Source: Tridacna crocea (lineage: Eukaryota > Mollusca > Bivalvia > Cardiida > Cardiidae). Taken from it: 64,000 nt of DNA. Made by a program: the position numbers and the translations under genes. Position 1 is the stretch's first letter; each line of letters opens with the position of its first letter. The stretch covers positions 64,920,192 to 64,984,191 of the forward strand of contig OX031061.1 in NCBI GenBank assembly GCA_943736015.1, written 5' to 3'. Shown piece after piece: positions 1 to 8,146 of the stretch. Below the pieces are notes generated by a model. The model was not told the DNA's origin. It saw nothing but the letters and a program-made list of their open reading frames with translations, and searched no databases.

Positions 1-150
1 TGAATTTCAGACATAAGAACACATAATTACAAATATTGACGTGCCTACCTGTTTTGGGATTGTTTTTCAGCCGACGTCTTCAGAAACGGAAGACCAACAC
101 AACATTTTCTCGTCGGAGCCATTGGCTCTGAATATGAAGTTTCCTACCCG
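1..150. other. left flank, no gene seen
   Basis: AT-rich non-coding DNA with no convincing reading frame. It may be a decayed part of the TTAA-type MITE whose right end follows, but the similarity is too weak for me to call. Confidence 0.4.
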
Positions 151-208
151 TGTAAATGCTTTCAATTTGGACAAGTCCAAAATTTTGTCATTTGGTAAAG
201 GGTTTTAA
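151..208. mobile_element. right-end fragment of the TTAA MITE family
   Basis: The stretch ends in AATTTTGTCATTTGGTAAAGG followed by GTTTTAA. This is the same right end as the full copies at 44645-44865 and 46691-46920. It shares its terminal TTAA (205-208) with the next copy, so one MITE appears to have inserted at the edge of another. Confidence 0.55.
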
Positions 209-421
209 CCCTTTACTGCACAATAACTTTTAACGGCCATTAGAAGCCTTTTGAAAACATTGTGAGATAAGGAGAAAATGTTAGTACCCAGCAATTTTCC
301 TTTTCCCACCGTGTTTTGTGCTTTAATTAAGAAAATATGTTTCATCTTTGCCACTTTTGTCATCTGCAGTTGCTTTCAATTTTGATGGGAACAAAATTTT
401 GTCGTTTGATAACAGGTTTAA
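205..421 (+). mobile_element. degenerate TTAA-flanked MITE
   Basis: It starts TTAACCCTTTACTGCACAAT and ends near ATAACAGGTTTAA, with TTAA at both edges. The centre holds the family palindrome in decayed form (AAACATTGTGAGATAAGGAGAAAATG ... TTTTCCTTTTCCCACCGTG, given here only in part). The copy is older than those inside the peptide-gene array because its palindrome arms no longer match well. Confidence 0.65.
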
Positions 422-904
422 ATATCTTCTCTGAAACTGCTCATCCAGTTTGACTGTACCCTCACAGAAACAATCCTGCCATGGGCCTCTGCAGAGTTTC
501 CTTTTTAGAATTGTTCAAAGAATTTGATTACTGCAAAAACTGGTTGCCATGACAACAAAACTGAAAAATGTTGAAAATCTTGGAAAGTTTTATTGTCTGC
601 AACCATTCTTTGCAAGAGGCCTTATTAAATAGAAGTCCATATGAAACTTGAGACCCTCGAGGCAGGGCCAGTTTTGCCTCTAAGCTAAAATGTGAAAAAT
701 CTGGTAAAATCCCTCACATTTTAGCTTGGAACCAGTATTGCCTCAAAGCTAAATTGTGAAGAATCTGGTAAGATGATGTTAGATGTTAGTCCCGCTATAT
801 TACTGAAATAATATTGAAAACGGCTTTAACACCAATCAACCAAGAATAAATGAAAATTGGAGGCCATTTAGCATTTCTTGTCACATATTGCTAAGATTCA
901 TTTT
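422..904. other. non-coding flank with a small duplicated hairpin
   Basis: No gene is visible. At about 666-770 a segment of roughly 45 bp containing GTTTTGCCTCTAAGCTAAAA is repeated once (the second copy begins ACCAGTATTGCCTC). Between the copies AAGCTAAAATGTGA pairs with TCACATTTTAGCTT as a hairpin. No function can be assigned. Confidence 0.4.
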
Positions 905-1449
905 CAGCTCTACTGGCTGAAAGCCAGCAGAGCTTATGTCATGGCGGGGTTTCCGTTGTTCGTCCGTCTGTCCGTCCGTCCGTCAGTCTTTTTCTTGTTT
1001 ACGCAATAAAGTCTTCATTTGTTGTCAGATTTTGTGAAACTTGCACAGTTTGTTTATCTCATCAATAGCTTCAACCCTATTGATTTTGAGAAAAATCCAA
1101 CAAACAATATGGGAAAAGTAGCCATTTCAAGTTGAAAATTTCCAATTCTTGTTTACGCGATAAAGTCTTCATTTGTTATCAGATTTTTGTGAAACTTGCA
1201 CAGTTTGTTTATCAATACCTTTAACCCTATCGATTTTGAAAAAAATCCGACAACCAGTATGGGAAAAGTGGCCATTTCAAGTTAAAATTAACATTTCTTG
1301 TTTACGTAATAAAGTTTTCATCTTGGTCATATTTCCATGAAATTTGCAGAGTTTGTTTATCTTATCAATAGCTTCAACCCTATTGATTTTGAAAAAATTC
1401 CAGCAAAGAGTATGGGAAAAGTGGCCATTTCAAGTTGAAAACTTTCATT
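905..1449 (+). mobile_element. 5' part of a Helentron/pearl-like element, broken
   Basis: A 5' stem-loop (AGCTCTACTGGCT, then AGCCAGCAGAGCT) is followed by a GTCCGTCTGTCCGTCC-rich stretch. About three direct repeats of roughly 155 bp follow, starting near 990, 1147 and 1301 with TCTTGTTTACGCAATAAAGT. The layout matches the 5' half of the complete element at 47702-49546 (hairpin, GTCCGTCTGTC, then TTGTTTACACTCTAGC repeats), but the sequence family differs. The third repeat runs straight into the capsid gene at about 1445-1450 and no 3' half is seen here. Confidence 0.6.
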
Positions 1450-2503
1450 TCATCTCATCCATGTTAAAGAACTTAGACCTAAATAACGCAGTATCGCCAT
1501 AAGCTCTACTAAATTTATACATTGGAAATGAAAGATTATAGTCAACAGCTGGGTATCTTATAGAATTCAACGTGACATAAATATTTTTAACGCTTACGTT
1601 GTCGAATATGGCTGGGTTTTGCTCTTGGTCTCCATTTTTACCAGTTTGAAAGCCAGCAATGATAAAACGAGGCACCTCGGGAGATGATTTAACGGCGAGT
1701 CTCCAAGTAAATGATGTTGACTGAGGAACCGAGATAGAGTCGCACTGTATCATTCTATATCCAACGGGAAATTTTTCTTTTTTCTCGATAAGTTTATAAA
1801 GTTCCATTTTCTCCTTATCCGCGGGCATCACATGTGGCATGTACCACGATATCTTACTCAACGTAACTTTGCCAATCCCAACCCCGGCATCTCTGAAAAT
1901 TGCATCATCATCTCTATTTCTTGTCAAGGTGAGTGTTTGCTTCATTCCATACAGAATTTTGTTATAGTCCTCGCAAAAACCAAATATATGTTTTAACGGA
2001 ACTCTGAAGCTAAATGTACCTTTTGGGTCTGGACCATTAATGATGTACTGTTTTCTTATCTTCCAACCTACGTTATTATCTTCTGCAGCGGCTGTTGTAT
2101 CCTTGTACCACAATTGGTTTAGTCCTTGCGATTTGGAAAAGTCGTCCGGATATTTTAACAGCCCAAGCATCGTAGTAGCTTGACCTGGATGCAGTACGGA
2201 TTCAATCTCTTGGCCGGAAAGTTGGTACCGGATATTTTTAAAAAGATACACGAGACCGTTGTTTGTTAGAGAAATAAGGTCGTCATCTTGGTAAGCTGGT
2301 CCACCAGTATTTGTTAATTGGCCTTCTATAAGCAAATAACTTTCGCTCGGATGCGTAAAAATATCTTGGGTTTCGATGTTAATCCTAATCTCTCCCCCTG
2401 GGCCGTTGAGATTTGTTCCTGTGATTGGTTCATACTCAAAGTGCTCATACTCATCAATACTATCGTATTTTACAATTGGTTCGGTGATATTTAAAATGTC
2501 CAT
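1445..2503 (-). CDS. major capsid (double jelly-roll type) protein, C-terminus lost
   Basis: The 352-residue frame starts MDILNITEPIVKYDSI. I recognise the overall sequence as the abundant capsid-like protein of invertebrate Polinton/adintovirus-like elements; the double jelly-roll fold is inferred from that placement, not seen. The start is the first ATG, after a TATAAAAA run. The last codons and the stop (GATGAGATGAAATGA on the minus strand) coincide with the beginning of a host repeat unit, which reads TTTCATTTC in the same place in its array. The natural end of the protein has therefore been replaced. As I recall, relatives extend several tens of residues further. It is a likely non-functional capsid gene, though its remaining frame is open. 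Confidence 0.75.
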   Translation of the reverse strand: MDILNITEPIVKYDSIDEYEHFEYEPITGTNLNGPGGEIRINIETQDIFTHPSESYLLIEGQLTNTGGPAYQDDDLISLTNNGLVYLFKNIRYQLSGQEIESVLHPGQATTMLGLLKYPDDFSKSQGLNQLWYKDTTAAAEDNNVGWKIRKQYIINGPDPKGTFSFRVPLKHIFGFCEDYNKILYGMKQTLTLTRNRDDDAIFRDAGVGIGKVTLSKISWYMPHVMPADKEKMELYKLIEKKEKFPVGYRMIQCDSISVPQSTSFTWRLAVKSSPEVPRFIIAGFQTGKNGDQEQNPAIFDNVSVKNIYVTLNSIRYPAVDYNLSFPMYKFSRAYGDTALFRSKFFNMDEMK

Positions 2504-2553
2504 TTTTTATAATACAATTATAATTTTTTAAGCAAAAATTATAATTGCGTCTA

Positions 2554-2919
2554 TCACACAAACCAAAGCTGGGGAGAAGCCCTTTTCATGTTGTCAACCC
2601 ACACACTTTTAAGTTTAATGTATTGTGGGCTATGGTCATAATTTTTCTTTTTAGGGTAAACCTTGTTTCCGTACACAATTTTTATTGGAGAAATGTCTAT
2701 GTCTATACGCTCTAAATAATCGTTTACCTGTTTCTCAATCTCCCTCATTATAGCTATTTTTTCGGGAGGTAACATCACGCACGTTTTTTGATAACCATGC
2801 GTCGTATCATTAATTTCGAGTAACTCGTAACCCTCCACTCGTAGAGACGCGTTAGTTACTACAATAGATGAAGTTCTATACCTTCGATGACATTTACGAT
2901 AGAAACCCAACTCCGCCAT
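2554..2919 (-). CDS. hypothetical virion-cluster protein, 121 aa
   Basis: This is a compact basic protein starting MAELGFYRKCHRRYRTSS and ending SPQLWFV, with no membrane segment or signal peptide. I recognise no family. It lies 50 bp upstream of the capsid gene on the same strand, and its ATG is preceded by an AT-rich leader (ATTAATAAA) like those of its neighbours. It is probably part of the same late morphogenesis unit. The function is unknown. Confidence 0.7.
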   Translation of the reverse strand: MAELGFYRKCHRRYRTSSIVVTNASLRVEGYELLEINDTTHGYQKTCVMLPPEKIAIMREIEKQVNDYLERIDIDISPIKIVYGNKVYPKKKNYDHSPQYIKLKSVWVDNMKRASPQLWFV

Positions 2920-2969
2920 TTTATTAATATGTACTATTTTTTCTTAACTTAAATCATTTTTTTTTTTCT

Positions 2970-3350
2970 TCATGTTACTTTAATACCAGACCCACCGTTT
3001 AATTTTTTAACTAAGTCCTGAATAGCAATAGCACTCCCGTCCATTAAGGTGCTAATGTTTTGCGTTGCAGGTGTTGCGGTATGTTTTTCTAGAATTTTTT
3101 GCGATTTTGGTGTTAAAGCTTTCGTGACTAGTTTCTTCCCAGCTTCTACAGCGACGTTCTTTCCAGCCTCTAAAGCTTTCTTTCCCGCTTCCTTAGCAAC
3201 GCTCTTACCAACATCTAAGGCGGAAGATGCGAGTTGCTTAGCCGCGCTACTGGTAAAAAGGCTCATGAGAGAGCTCCAAATGTTGTCAAAGAACCCGCTA
3301 CCACCATATGCATACCTTCTATTAAATCCTCTTTTTCTAGGCGTGATCAT
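2970..3350 (-). CDS. pX/pVI-like basic amphipathic virion peptide, 126 aa
   Basis: The N-terminus is Arg-rich (MITPRKRGFNRRYAYGGSG). It is followed by a hydrophobic stretch around residues 20-45 and then an Ala/Lys/Gly helix of about 40 residues made of near-repeats of the form VAKEAGKKALEAGKN. The design resembles the small core or membrane-lytic proteins (pX, pVI) of adenovirus-like elements, but there is no sequence proof. The leader reads GCTATAAAAAATG, a clean example of the promoter motif in this element. The stop of the 284-aa gene upstream lies only 3 bp away, so the two are tightly coupled. Confidence 0.65.
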   Translation of the reverse strand: MITPRKRGFNRRYAYGGSGFFDNIWSSLMSLFTSSAAKQLASSALDVGKSVAKEAGKKALEAGKNVAVEAGKKLVTKALTPKSQKILEKHTATPATQNISTLMDGSAIAIQDLVKKLNGGSGIKVT

Positions 3351-3353
3351 TTT

Positions 3354-4208
3354 TTATAGCATAGACATTAAATTTTTATAAGCGCCGGAGCCTATAACAC
3401 CCTGTCTTTTTAATTCGTCGCATATGCCTACTAACTCGTTTCTTACACCCGTGTTACCCGCTTTTTTGCTCGCTAACAACAGGTCAAGTCTTTCTATTAA
3501 TGCGTTAGGGTCACCTGGGATAACAACGATACCCTTTCCTTTATATAAATCTTTATCGTCCCAAATTTGTTTTTGTATATTTCTCCATTTGTTTCCTTTA
3601 TTGGCTTTAGAGCGTTTTTGGCCCGGATCGTTATCACGATGAAGAGCGTTTGTTTGTGTCATCAACTTGCCATAATTTGTATAGTCCTCCTCGTTAAACC
3701 CTTTCGGTTCTTTTTCGACAATTAGGCTCCATAGACCATCGGTACCTTCATATTCTTTACCTTCAACTATAATATTGCTATCATTGATAACAACTGGTTT
3801 GTTACCGATATAAAATTTACCTTCTTTGTCATATAACCCAGTCGTTTTATCAACTTCGCCTTTAGTAGCAAACTTTCTTAGATACTTTTCTGCTATTTCC
3901 CCGAGAAACAGTGGTGCTATAATTTCTTCTTCTTCACTCGGTTTATCATAAGCTGTGATAGATGGAAAGGCTGGAAACTTAATGGTTTTTATACCTTCCT
4001 TAATTGGTTTAAGTTCTTCTACAACTTCCTTAGTTGTAGCTTTTTGCGTTTCTGTAATAGGTTTAAAAAACTTTGAAAGGTCAGTTTGCAATTCTTTCTC
4101 CCCCGTTCTCTCCGCTAGTTGGTTATCCCGGATATTCTTTTTTATTTCGAGGTACTCTTTTACAATTAGGTCCCTTTTTGCGGGATCAGTTATTTTTAGA
4201 AACGACAT
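3354..4208 (-). CDS. 284-aa virion-type protein, DUF8207-like
   Basis: The acidic/basic N-terminal half is probably helical or coiled (residues about 1-80). Residues 150-240 contain the stretch EGTDGLWSLIV and a Lys/Arg-rich loop (DPGQKRSKANKGNKWRN). The C-terminus has hydrophobic repeats ending SGAYKNLMSML. From memory this matches a domain recurrent in invertebrate Polinton-like elements (I believe Pfam DUF8207), which needs a profile search. It sits in the capsid-side gene cluster, three bases before the pX-like gene, and has a long AT-rich leader with a hairpin and a 12-bp repeat array upstream. The function is unknown; a scaffold or core role is a guess. Confidence 0.65.
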   Translation of the reverse strand: MSFLKITDPAKRDLIVKEYLEIKKNIRDNQLAERTGEKELQTDLSKFFKPITETQKATTKEVVEELKPIKEGIKTIKFPAFPSITAYDKPSEEEEIIAPLFLGEIAEKYLRKFATKGEVDKTTGLYDKEGKFYIGNKPVVINDSNIIVEGKEYEGTDGLWSLIVEKEPKGFNEEDYTNYGKLMTQTNALHRDNDPGQKRSKANKGNKWRNIQKQIWDDKDLYKGKGIVVIPGDPNALIERLDLLLASKKAGNTGVRNELVGICDELKRQGVIGSGAYKNLMSML

Positions 4209-4249
4209 TTTTTTTAATTAGCAACATATTTTTTTATAAACGCGAGTAC

Positions 4250-4280
4250 ACACGTTATCTCTATCATAAAGATAACGTGT
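4250..4280. promoter_or_regulatory. perfect 11-bp stem hairpin upstream of the 284-aa gene
   Basis: ACACGTTATCT at 4250-4260 is the exact complement of AGATAACGTGT at 4270-4280, with a 9-base loop. It lies about 40 bp upstream of the 284-aa gene start and downstream of the membrane-protein gene. It could be a terminator of the upstream leftward gene or an operator-like site. Confidence 0.5.
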
Positions 4281-4352
4281 GTTTTCATCGCAGTTTTCAT
4301 CGCAGTTTTCATCGCAGTTTTAATCGCAGTTTTAATCGCAGTTTTCATTATC
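4281..4352. repeat. 12-bp tandem repeat, five and a half units
   Basis: Units GTTTTCATCGCA x3, then GTTTTAATCGCA x2, then a decayed GTTTTCATTATC, directly abutting the hairpin. The array occupies the only sizeable intergenic gap (4209-4386) on the capsid side of the element. Confidence 0.85.
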
Positions 4353-4386
4353 ATTACCTATCTCCACGATACACTTACACTTAAAA

Positions 4387-5010
4387 TTAAAGTTTATCCC
4401 CATGGTTCTTTTCCACCAATCTCCGAAAGGACTCACGCGCTTCTTGCCTCCCTTTCTCAATTAATGTTTCTTCGGCTTCTGCCAATATCTTTTTCTTCGT
4501 TTTAGACCTAACTTCTTCCTTCATTACTTTATACTTTTGCAATTCTTCTAAGATAAGTCGAAATTCTTCATCACTAACCTCGTTATCACTCAAAGCTTTC
4601 GATACATGCGAGGATATCGTATCTAACTTGGTATCGGCGATTGTTCTAATTTTCTCGTGCTTTTCGGCTTTTGCGGTGGAGCGCCTTACGCTATACTTTC
4701 CAATTAAGCTTAAAAGACCAGTAAAAGCCGCGGCTCCTTCTAATGCTATCACTGCGGGTATCGCGACTATCGTTGATAGTAGACCTATCCCACCAGCCCC
4801 CGAAATCATGGTAAGCGTAATTAAAACCGTATCTATATTATCTACTATTCTCGCGGCTCTAAAATACTTCTTACTTAAGGCTTCTCTTTTGGTCTTCTCT
4901 TCTTCTAAGAATTTCTGGATTTCATTGATTTTCTGCAGTCTATATCCTTGTCCCTCATCAAGTGGAGGAGCAGTTGGTAATTTAGGGTAAACACTTTCCT
5001 TCATCTCCAT
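4387..5010 (-). CDS. two-helix membrane protein with PTAPP motif, 207 aa
   Basis: The N-terminus contains YPKLPTAPPLDEG; PTAPP is a class of ESCRT-binding (TSG101-type) late motif. A short coiled region follows (residues 25-50). Two hydrophobic segments come next (about 57-80 and 82-105) containing ISGAGGIGLLSTIVAIP, and then a charged helical tail with DNEVSDEEFRLILEELQKY, ending in basic residues. The topology suggests a hairpin membrane protein with both ends on one side. I recall homologues in cnidarian and other invertebrate elements of this type, with unknown function. Membrane budding or internal-membrane assembly is inference from PTAPP and the helices. Confidence 0.7.
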   Translation of the reverse strand: MEMKESVYPKLPTAPPLDEGQGYRLQKINEIQKFLEEEKTKREALSKKYFRAARIVDNIDTVLITLTMISGAGGIGLLSTIVAIPAVIALEGAAAFTGLLSLIGKYSVRRSTAKAEKHEKIRTIADTKLDTISSHVSKALSDNEVSDEEFRLILEELQKYKVMKEEVRSKTKKKILAEAEETLIEKGRQEARESFRRLVEKNHGDKL

Positions 5011-5034
5011 TTTTTTTATTAGAATTATATTTTT

Positions 5035-5406
5035 TTAAAACGAATAGTAAACGAAGCATAGAAGCTCGTTTTCCTCGATTGTTACGCTGTTGCTAGAATC
5101 GTTCGTAATAGTAATTATAATATTCTCAGCATTTTCGAGGTTAACTTCGTTTTGCGAGCTACACCACTTTTTTAAGTAGCACGGCAATGAGGTTAAAACA
5201 ACTCCTTTAGTCATTATAAAGCCGAGCCCTAAGAGTACACGCTTAACTTCTTTAGACGCTAGTGTAAGCTTTTCTTGACAAAAAATTTCCCAGGTCGTCG
5301 TATTTACTTTTCGTGGGGGATATTTTAAGCCTTGTAATGGTAACCAGTGGATTGTTTTTGGTTGAATAGCATTCGCTTTCTTAACACCGAGTTTATGAGT
5401 CTTCAT
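5035..5406 (-). CDS. hypothetical protein, 123 aa
   Basis: Basic N-terminus (MKTHKLGVKKANAIQPK), then a mainly beta-looking second half with VLLGLGFIMTKGVVLTSLP and IIITITNDSSNSVTIEENE. The pattern of alternating hydrophobics, a Gly turn and an 'N-S...I-E-x-N-E-L' strand pair loosely recalls the dUTPase-like jelly fold, but no catalytic motif is visible, so I do not call it a dUTPase. The gene has the element's AT-rich leader and lies between two virion-type genes on the same strand. A minor structural role is plausible. Confidence 0.6.
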   Translation of the reverse strand: MKTHKLGVKKANAIQPKTIHWLPLQGLKYPPRKVNTTTWEIFCQEKLTLASKEVKRVLLGLGFIMTKGVVLTSLPCYLKKWCSSQNEVNLENAENIIITITNDSSNSVTIEENELLCFVYYSF

Positions 5407-5427
5407 ATTTTTAATATAGCTAAAATT

Positions 5428-6021
5428 TTATAATATAGCCCCTAAGATAGGTATATTAGCGAATGGACTATTAGGACCTAAAAGAAGCCCGCTTCCATCA
5501 TAAAACTTTCCTCCTTGTTTTAAATACAGCCCATCACCAAAAGACCCTAATCCGTTACCCCTATAAGGGGCTAAGTAAAGCCCTTCCCCATCAGTTTTTA
5601 CCTGGCAAACACAACCTCCTTTTTTAAGGTAAAGACCCGACCCTAGCGCTTTATTTACTCCGAATGAGCCTAATCCAGACAGAGCCCCGAGACCTAAAGC
5701 TGGTAGCGCTTTTGAAGCCAATCCAGCCACCATCGGTAAAGCTCTAGCAGCCAACCCGGCCAACATTCCGAGAAAACCGCCCTCTATCTTCATGTTATCT
5801 CTAAGCTGTTTGGCGCTCATTTTAATCGTAATGCCTTTACCATTTTCATAGGCTCTAGCCATTTTACTCGCTTGAGAATCGGTTACCGCTATAATATCAT
5901 TGCCTTTTAAATCCTCATGACCTAAGCGAATACTTACTGGGCATCTACCTTTAACAGCGTGTTGAAGCTTTTGCTTTTGCCCTTCCGATATATTAACTTT
6001 TACATTCGTATAACTCGTCAT
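5428..6021 (-). CDS. Gly-rich hydrophobic virion protein (pVI/pX-like), 197 aa
   Basis: Residues 1-75 form a soluble domain (VNISEGQKQKLQ ... SIRLGHEDLKGNDI ... GITIKMSAKQL). Residues about 80-125 are Gly/Ala/Leu-rich and hydrophobic (GFLGMLAGLAARALPMVAGL). The C-terminus carries three spaced GLYL motifs (GSGLYLKKGG, GEGLYLAPYRG, GDGLYLKQGG). I recognise the first two parts as common in Polinton/adintovirus-like elements, where they are considered virion membrane-active proteins. It is a single unspliced frame between the 123-aa and penton-like genes. The assignment of the lytic role is inference. Confidence 0.65.
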   Translation of the reverse strand: MTSYTNVKVNISEGQKQKLQHAVKGRCPVSIRLGHEDLKGNDIIAVTDSQASKMARAYENGKGITIKMSAKQLRDNMKIEGGFLGMLAGLAARALPMVAGLASKALPALGLGALSGLGSFGVNKALGSGLYLKKGGCVCQVKTDGEGLYLAPYRGNGLGSFGDGLYLKQGGKFYDGSGLLLGPNSPFANIPILGAIL

Positions 6022-6046
6022 TTTTATATATCTAATATTTTTTTTT

Positions 6047-6817
6047 TTATACTTCTCTAAGATGAAATCTAATTGTTAAAGTTTCTCCTCTAAGATTCAG
6101 TAAGGCGCCATTTTGGTTAGTTACTTCGACCGTCATGTTGTGTATCTCATACACCGTTATAGGTAGGTATATAAGGTTTCGAGGAGTCTCAATAATTTTA
6201 TACCCGGGAGATACATCCGGGAAGAAAGAGTAAATCGTATTTTGCGTTGAACCGTTAACATAACTTCCTGAGATGATGTCGATGTTTATAAATATGCTGT
6301 TTATATCGAGAATGTTTACAACGTTCTCCGACTCCCAAAATCCTTGAGTGTATACAGAGTGGTTAAATCCTAATACTTTGGCGATTGAGTTTGGATACCT
6401 AAAATCTACTTGATAACCATCTTCTATATCAATAACCGACCTAAGGGTGTTAGTGTTCGCGGAAATATGGATATAATATTTTTCATTGACCGCGTCATAG
6501 TGATCTTTCTTTCGCATTTCCTGTTGCACGGTATCGTTAATGCTCGTGATTTCATAACTCCCTTCTGGTATCTCGATCCTATGCCACGTAACACCTTGAT
6601 CCGGAGAATAAACCAAGATGTTGTTCGTTGCATCGATGTTTGGAAAGGAGTAATAAGTTTCGAGGTTTGCCAGAGCTATTTCGTATTTTCTATCCTTGTC
6701 AAGTTGTAGAGGCGGGTTAAACCTGGTTTTAATGCGCGTTTTGTTGTCGCTTACTATAATTTGGGAGGATAATTTAGGCCCCGTATTTCTCGCAATTTGT
6801 TTCAAGAGATCTTCCAT
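6047..6817 (-). CDS. penton-like minor capsid protein, 256 aa
   Basis: The protein is almost entirely beta-type sequence with no catalytic motif: KTRFNPPLQLDKDRKYEIAL, LETYYSFPNID, IPEGSYEITSIN, NSIAKVLGFN, IDIISGSYVNGS, FFPDVSPGYKIIETP and a final LTIRFHLREV. I recognise this pattern as the second conserved capsid-side protein of invertebrate Polinton-like elements, where it is taken as a single jelly-roll penton. It lies next to the packaging ATPase with a 23-bp gap. The full length appears intact. Vertex function is inference from family context. Confidence 0.7.
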   Translation of the reverse strand: MEDLLKQIARNTGPKLSSQIIVSDNKTRIKTRFNPPLQLDKDRKYEIALANLETYYSFPNIDATNNILVYSPDQGVTWHRIEIPEGSYEITSINDTVQQEMRKKDHYDAVNEKYYIHISANTNTLRSVIDIEDGYQVDFRYPNSIAKVLGFNHSVYTQGFWESENVVNILDINSIFINIDIISGSYVNGSTQNTIYSFFPDVSPGYKIIETPRNLIYLPITVYEIHNMTVEVTNQNGALLNLRGETLTIRFHLREV

Positions 6818-6840
6818 TTTATCTAGTCGAAATATATTTT

Positions 6841-7617
6841 TTAACTCGGCACGTAGAAGTTATCAAAGCCGCACCTGTACTTCCCATCGTGTTTTTTACT
6901 CGTTAAATCGATAATAACGAAACCATGCGGCCTTTCCCAACACTTATGACAAAATTCTCTAAACTCCTCCTTAGGCATATCTTCGCTTACATGGTCGTTA
7001 TAAATATGATTAATGTTTTTCTGGTCTTGCTTGAAAAGACATATAAAATTCGCGTTCTCTCTAATAGTTTGCCTCGGCAGCCTAAAATAGTTTTGCGAAA
7101 GGTAGAAGCAGTCAACATTACTATGCCTTCCACGAATGTAGTAGCACTCACACTTGTTCTGCTTTTCTAAAAGTAGATCGTCAAATATCATTAGATTCTT
7201 GTTTCCCGCGTTTAACTCGCGCGGATCAGGCACATCGCCCGCTGTTTCAAAAAAACTACACTTTATATCTGAGAGATTCTTAAACGTTTTTATCCATTCC
7301 CCGATCAAAGCTGTCGGCGAAACGTTCGAATCCTGTATTTCATCTCTCATATTAAATAGCTTTAAGATACCTTCTTTCGGTAGTCTTTCCTCAAAAGCTT
7401 TTTTAAGTATGCGGTATTCGGGCTGAAAAAGACTCTTACCGAAAACGCATAAATCATTGTAGTCCAACCAACCCGGTCTGAGCAAAAGGTTAAGTAAAAG
7501 GGTGGTTTTACCACATCCTGATTTGCCTACGATTAACCCTCTAATACTCTTTGGTAATAGAGGGTTATTGGCTCTTCTTGATACTACGTCGTTCCATGAT
7601 AGATCAATTACGTCCAT
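6841..7617 (-). CDS. A32/FtsK-type genome-packaging ATPase, 258 aa
   Basis: A P-loop ATPase of the HerA/FtsK viral packaging group, which drives viral DNA into preformed capsids. The Walker A motif GKSGCGKTT is at residues 31-39 and Walker B (LMIFDDLL) has its acidic pair at 146-147. The stretch GRHSNVDCFYLSQNYFRLP with its Ser-Gln supplies the sensor region. A C-terminal CHKCW (about residue 225) and IIDLTSKKHDGKYR close the protein. The length is typical of the family in Polintons. It heads the leftward gene set and shares a 37-bp divergent promoter with the PLA2 gene. Confidence 0.85.
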   Translation of the reverse strand: MDVIDLSWNDVVSRRANNPLLPKSIRGLIVGKSGCGKTTLLLNLLLRPGWLDYNDLCVFGKSLFQPEYRILKKAFEERLPKEGILKLFNMRDEIQDSNVSPTALIGEWIKTFKNLSDIKCSFFETAGDVPDPRELNAGNKNLMIFDDLLLEKQNKCECYYIRGRHSNVDCFYLSQNYFRLPRQTIRENANFICLFKQDQKNINHIYNDHVSEDMPKEEFREFCHKCWERPHGFVIIDLTSKKHDGKYRCGFDNFYVPS

Positions 7618-7654
7618 ATTTTTTTATATATAACTTTCTTTTTATATAAAAAAA
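7618..7654. promoter_or_regulatory. bidirectional promoter between ATPase and PLA2 genes
   Basis: The 37 bp separating the two divergent start codons contain TTTTTTTATATATAAC and TTTTTATATAAAAAAA, giving one TATA-like box facing each gene. The space is too small for anything else. It marks the strand switch of the element. Confidence 0.7.
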
Positions 7655-8146
7655 ATGTATTGCGTTAGATGTAAAAAAGTTACTGATACGAATAACGTGG
7701 AATATACCGTTAGTAAAAATGGTAGGAATATGAAACGAGGAAAATGCTCGGTTTGCGGTATAACTAAAACCCAATTTATTAAAGCGCGGGAGGGCGGTTC
7801 AGTTTTAAACAGAATGATTAACAATATGCCTTTTGAGATGCACCTACCCGGCCACAATTTCACGGGGCCCGGCACTAACCTTAAAAGAAGGTTAAACCCG
7901 GATTTAACTCCGAAAAAATGGAGCGAGCCTATCAATAGAGTAGATAAAGCCGCTTATCATCATGACGTATGTTATCTCCAAAACGATGATACGGCTACCA
8001 GAAATGCTGTATGCGATAAAAATATGTTAACGGAGCTGAAAGGCATTTATGATCCCACCTTAAGAGAAAAAATGGAAAGGGGGATCGTTTCTAGCTTAAT
8101 CGGAACAAAGAAACGATTCGGAATGGGGATTAAAAAAAAAATTTAG
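7655..8146 (+). CDS. zinc-ribbon plus phospholipase A2 protein, 163 aa
   Basis: Cys 3, 6, 31 and 34 (CVRC, CSVC) form an N-terminal zinc ribbon. Residues 64-107 resemble a viral-type PLA2 core: LPGHNFTGPGTNL supplies the calcium-loop GPG (71-73), and AAYHHDVCY supplies the catalytic His-Asp pair (103-104). Such domains in parvovirus capsids breach endosomal membranes; a similar entry role here is inference. The stop follows an A10 run (8132-8141) where the integrase frame opens in -1 phase. The start ATG is directly preceded by TATATAAAAAAA. Confidence 0.8.
   Translation: MYCVRCKKVTDTNNVEYTVSKNGRNMKRGKCSVCGITKTQFIKAREGGSVLNRMINNMPFEMHLPGHNFTGPGTNLKRRLNPDLTPKKWSEPINRVDKAAYHHDVCYLQNDDTATRNAVCDKNMLTELKGIYDPTLREKMERGIVSSLIGTKKRFGMGIKKKI
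8132..8141 (+). promoter_or_regulatory. A10 slippery run joining PLA2 and integrase frames
   Basis: Ten consecutive A residues are read AAA AAA AAA at the end of the PLA2 frame. A single -1 slip enters the integrase frame, which has no ATG of its own before the first catalytic residue. A frameshift site and a simple indel mutation are both possible. Confidence 0.5.

Noticed and set aside
3049..3381. 110-codon plus-strand frame opposite the pX-like gene, and similar opposite-strand frames at 3424, 4628, 6410 and 7154
   Set aside because: Shadows of the minus-strand viral genes. They lack the AT-rich leader motif and have no family features.
5035..5406. dUTPase for the 123-aa gene
   Set aside because: Only a loose beta pattern was seen; none of the conserved dUTPase motifs is present.
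7642..7935. 97-codon minus-strand frame opposite the PLA2 gene
   Set aside because: Lies over the zinc ribbon/PLA2 coding sequence, which has recognisable catalytic residues on the other strand.
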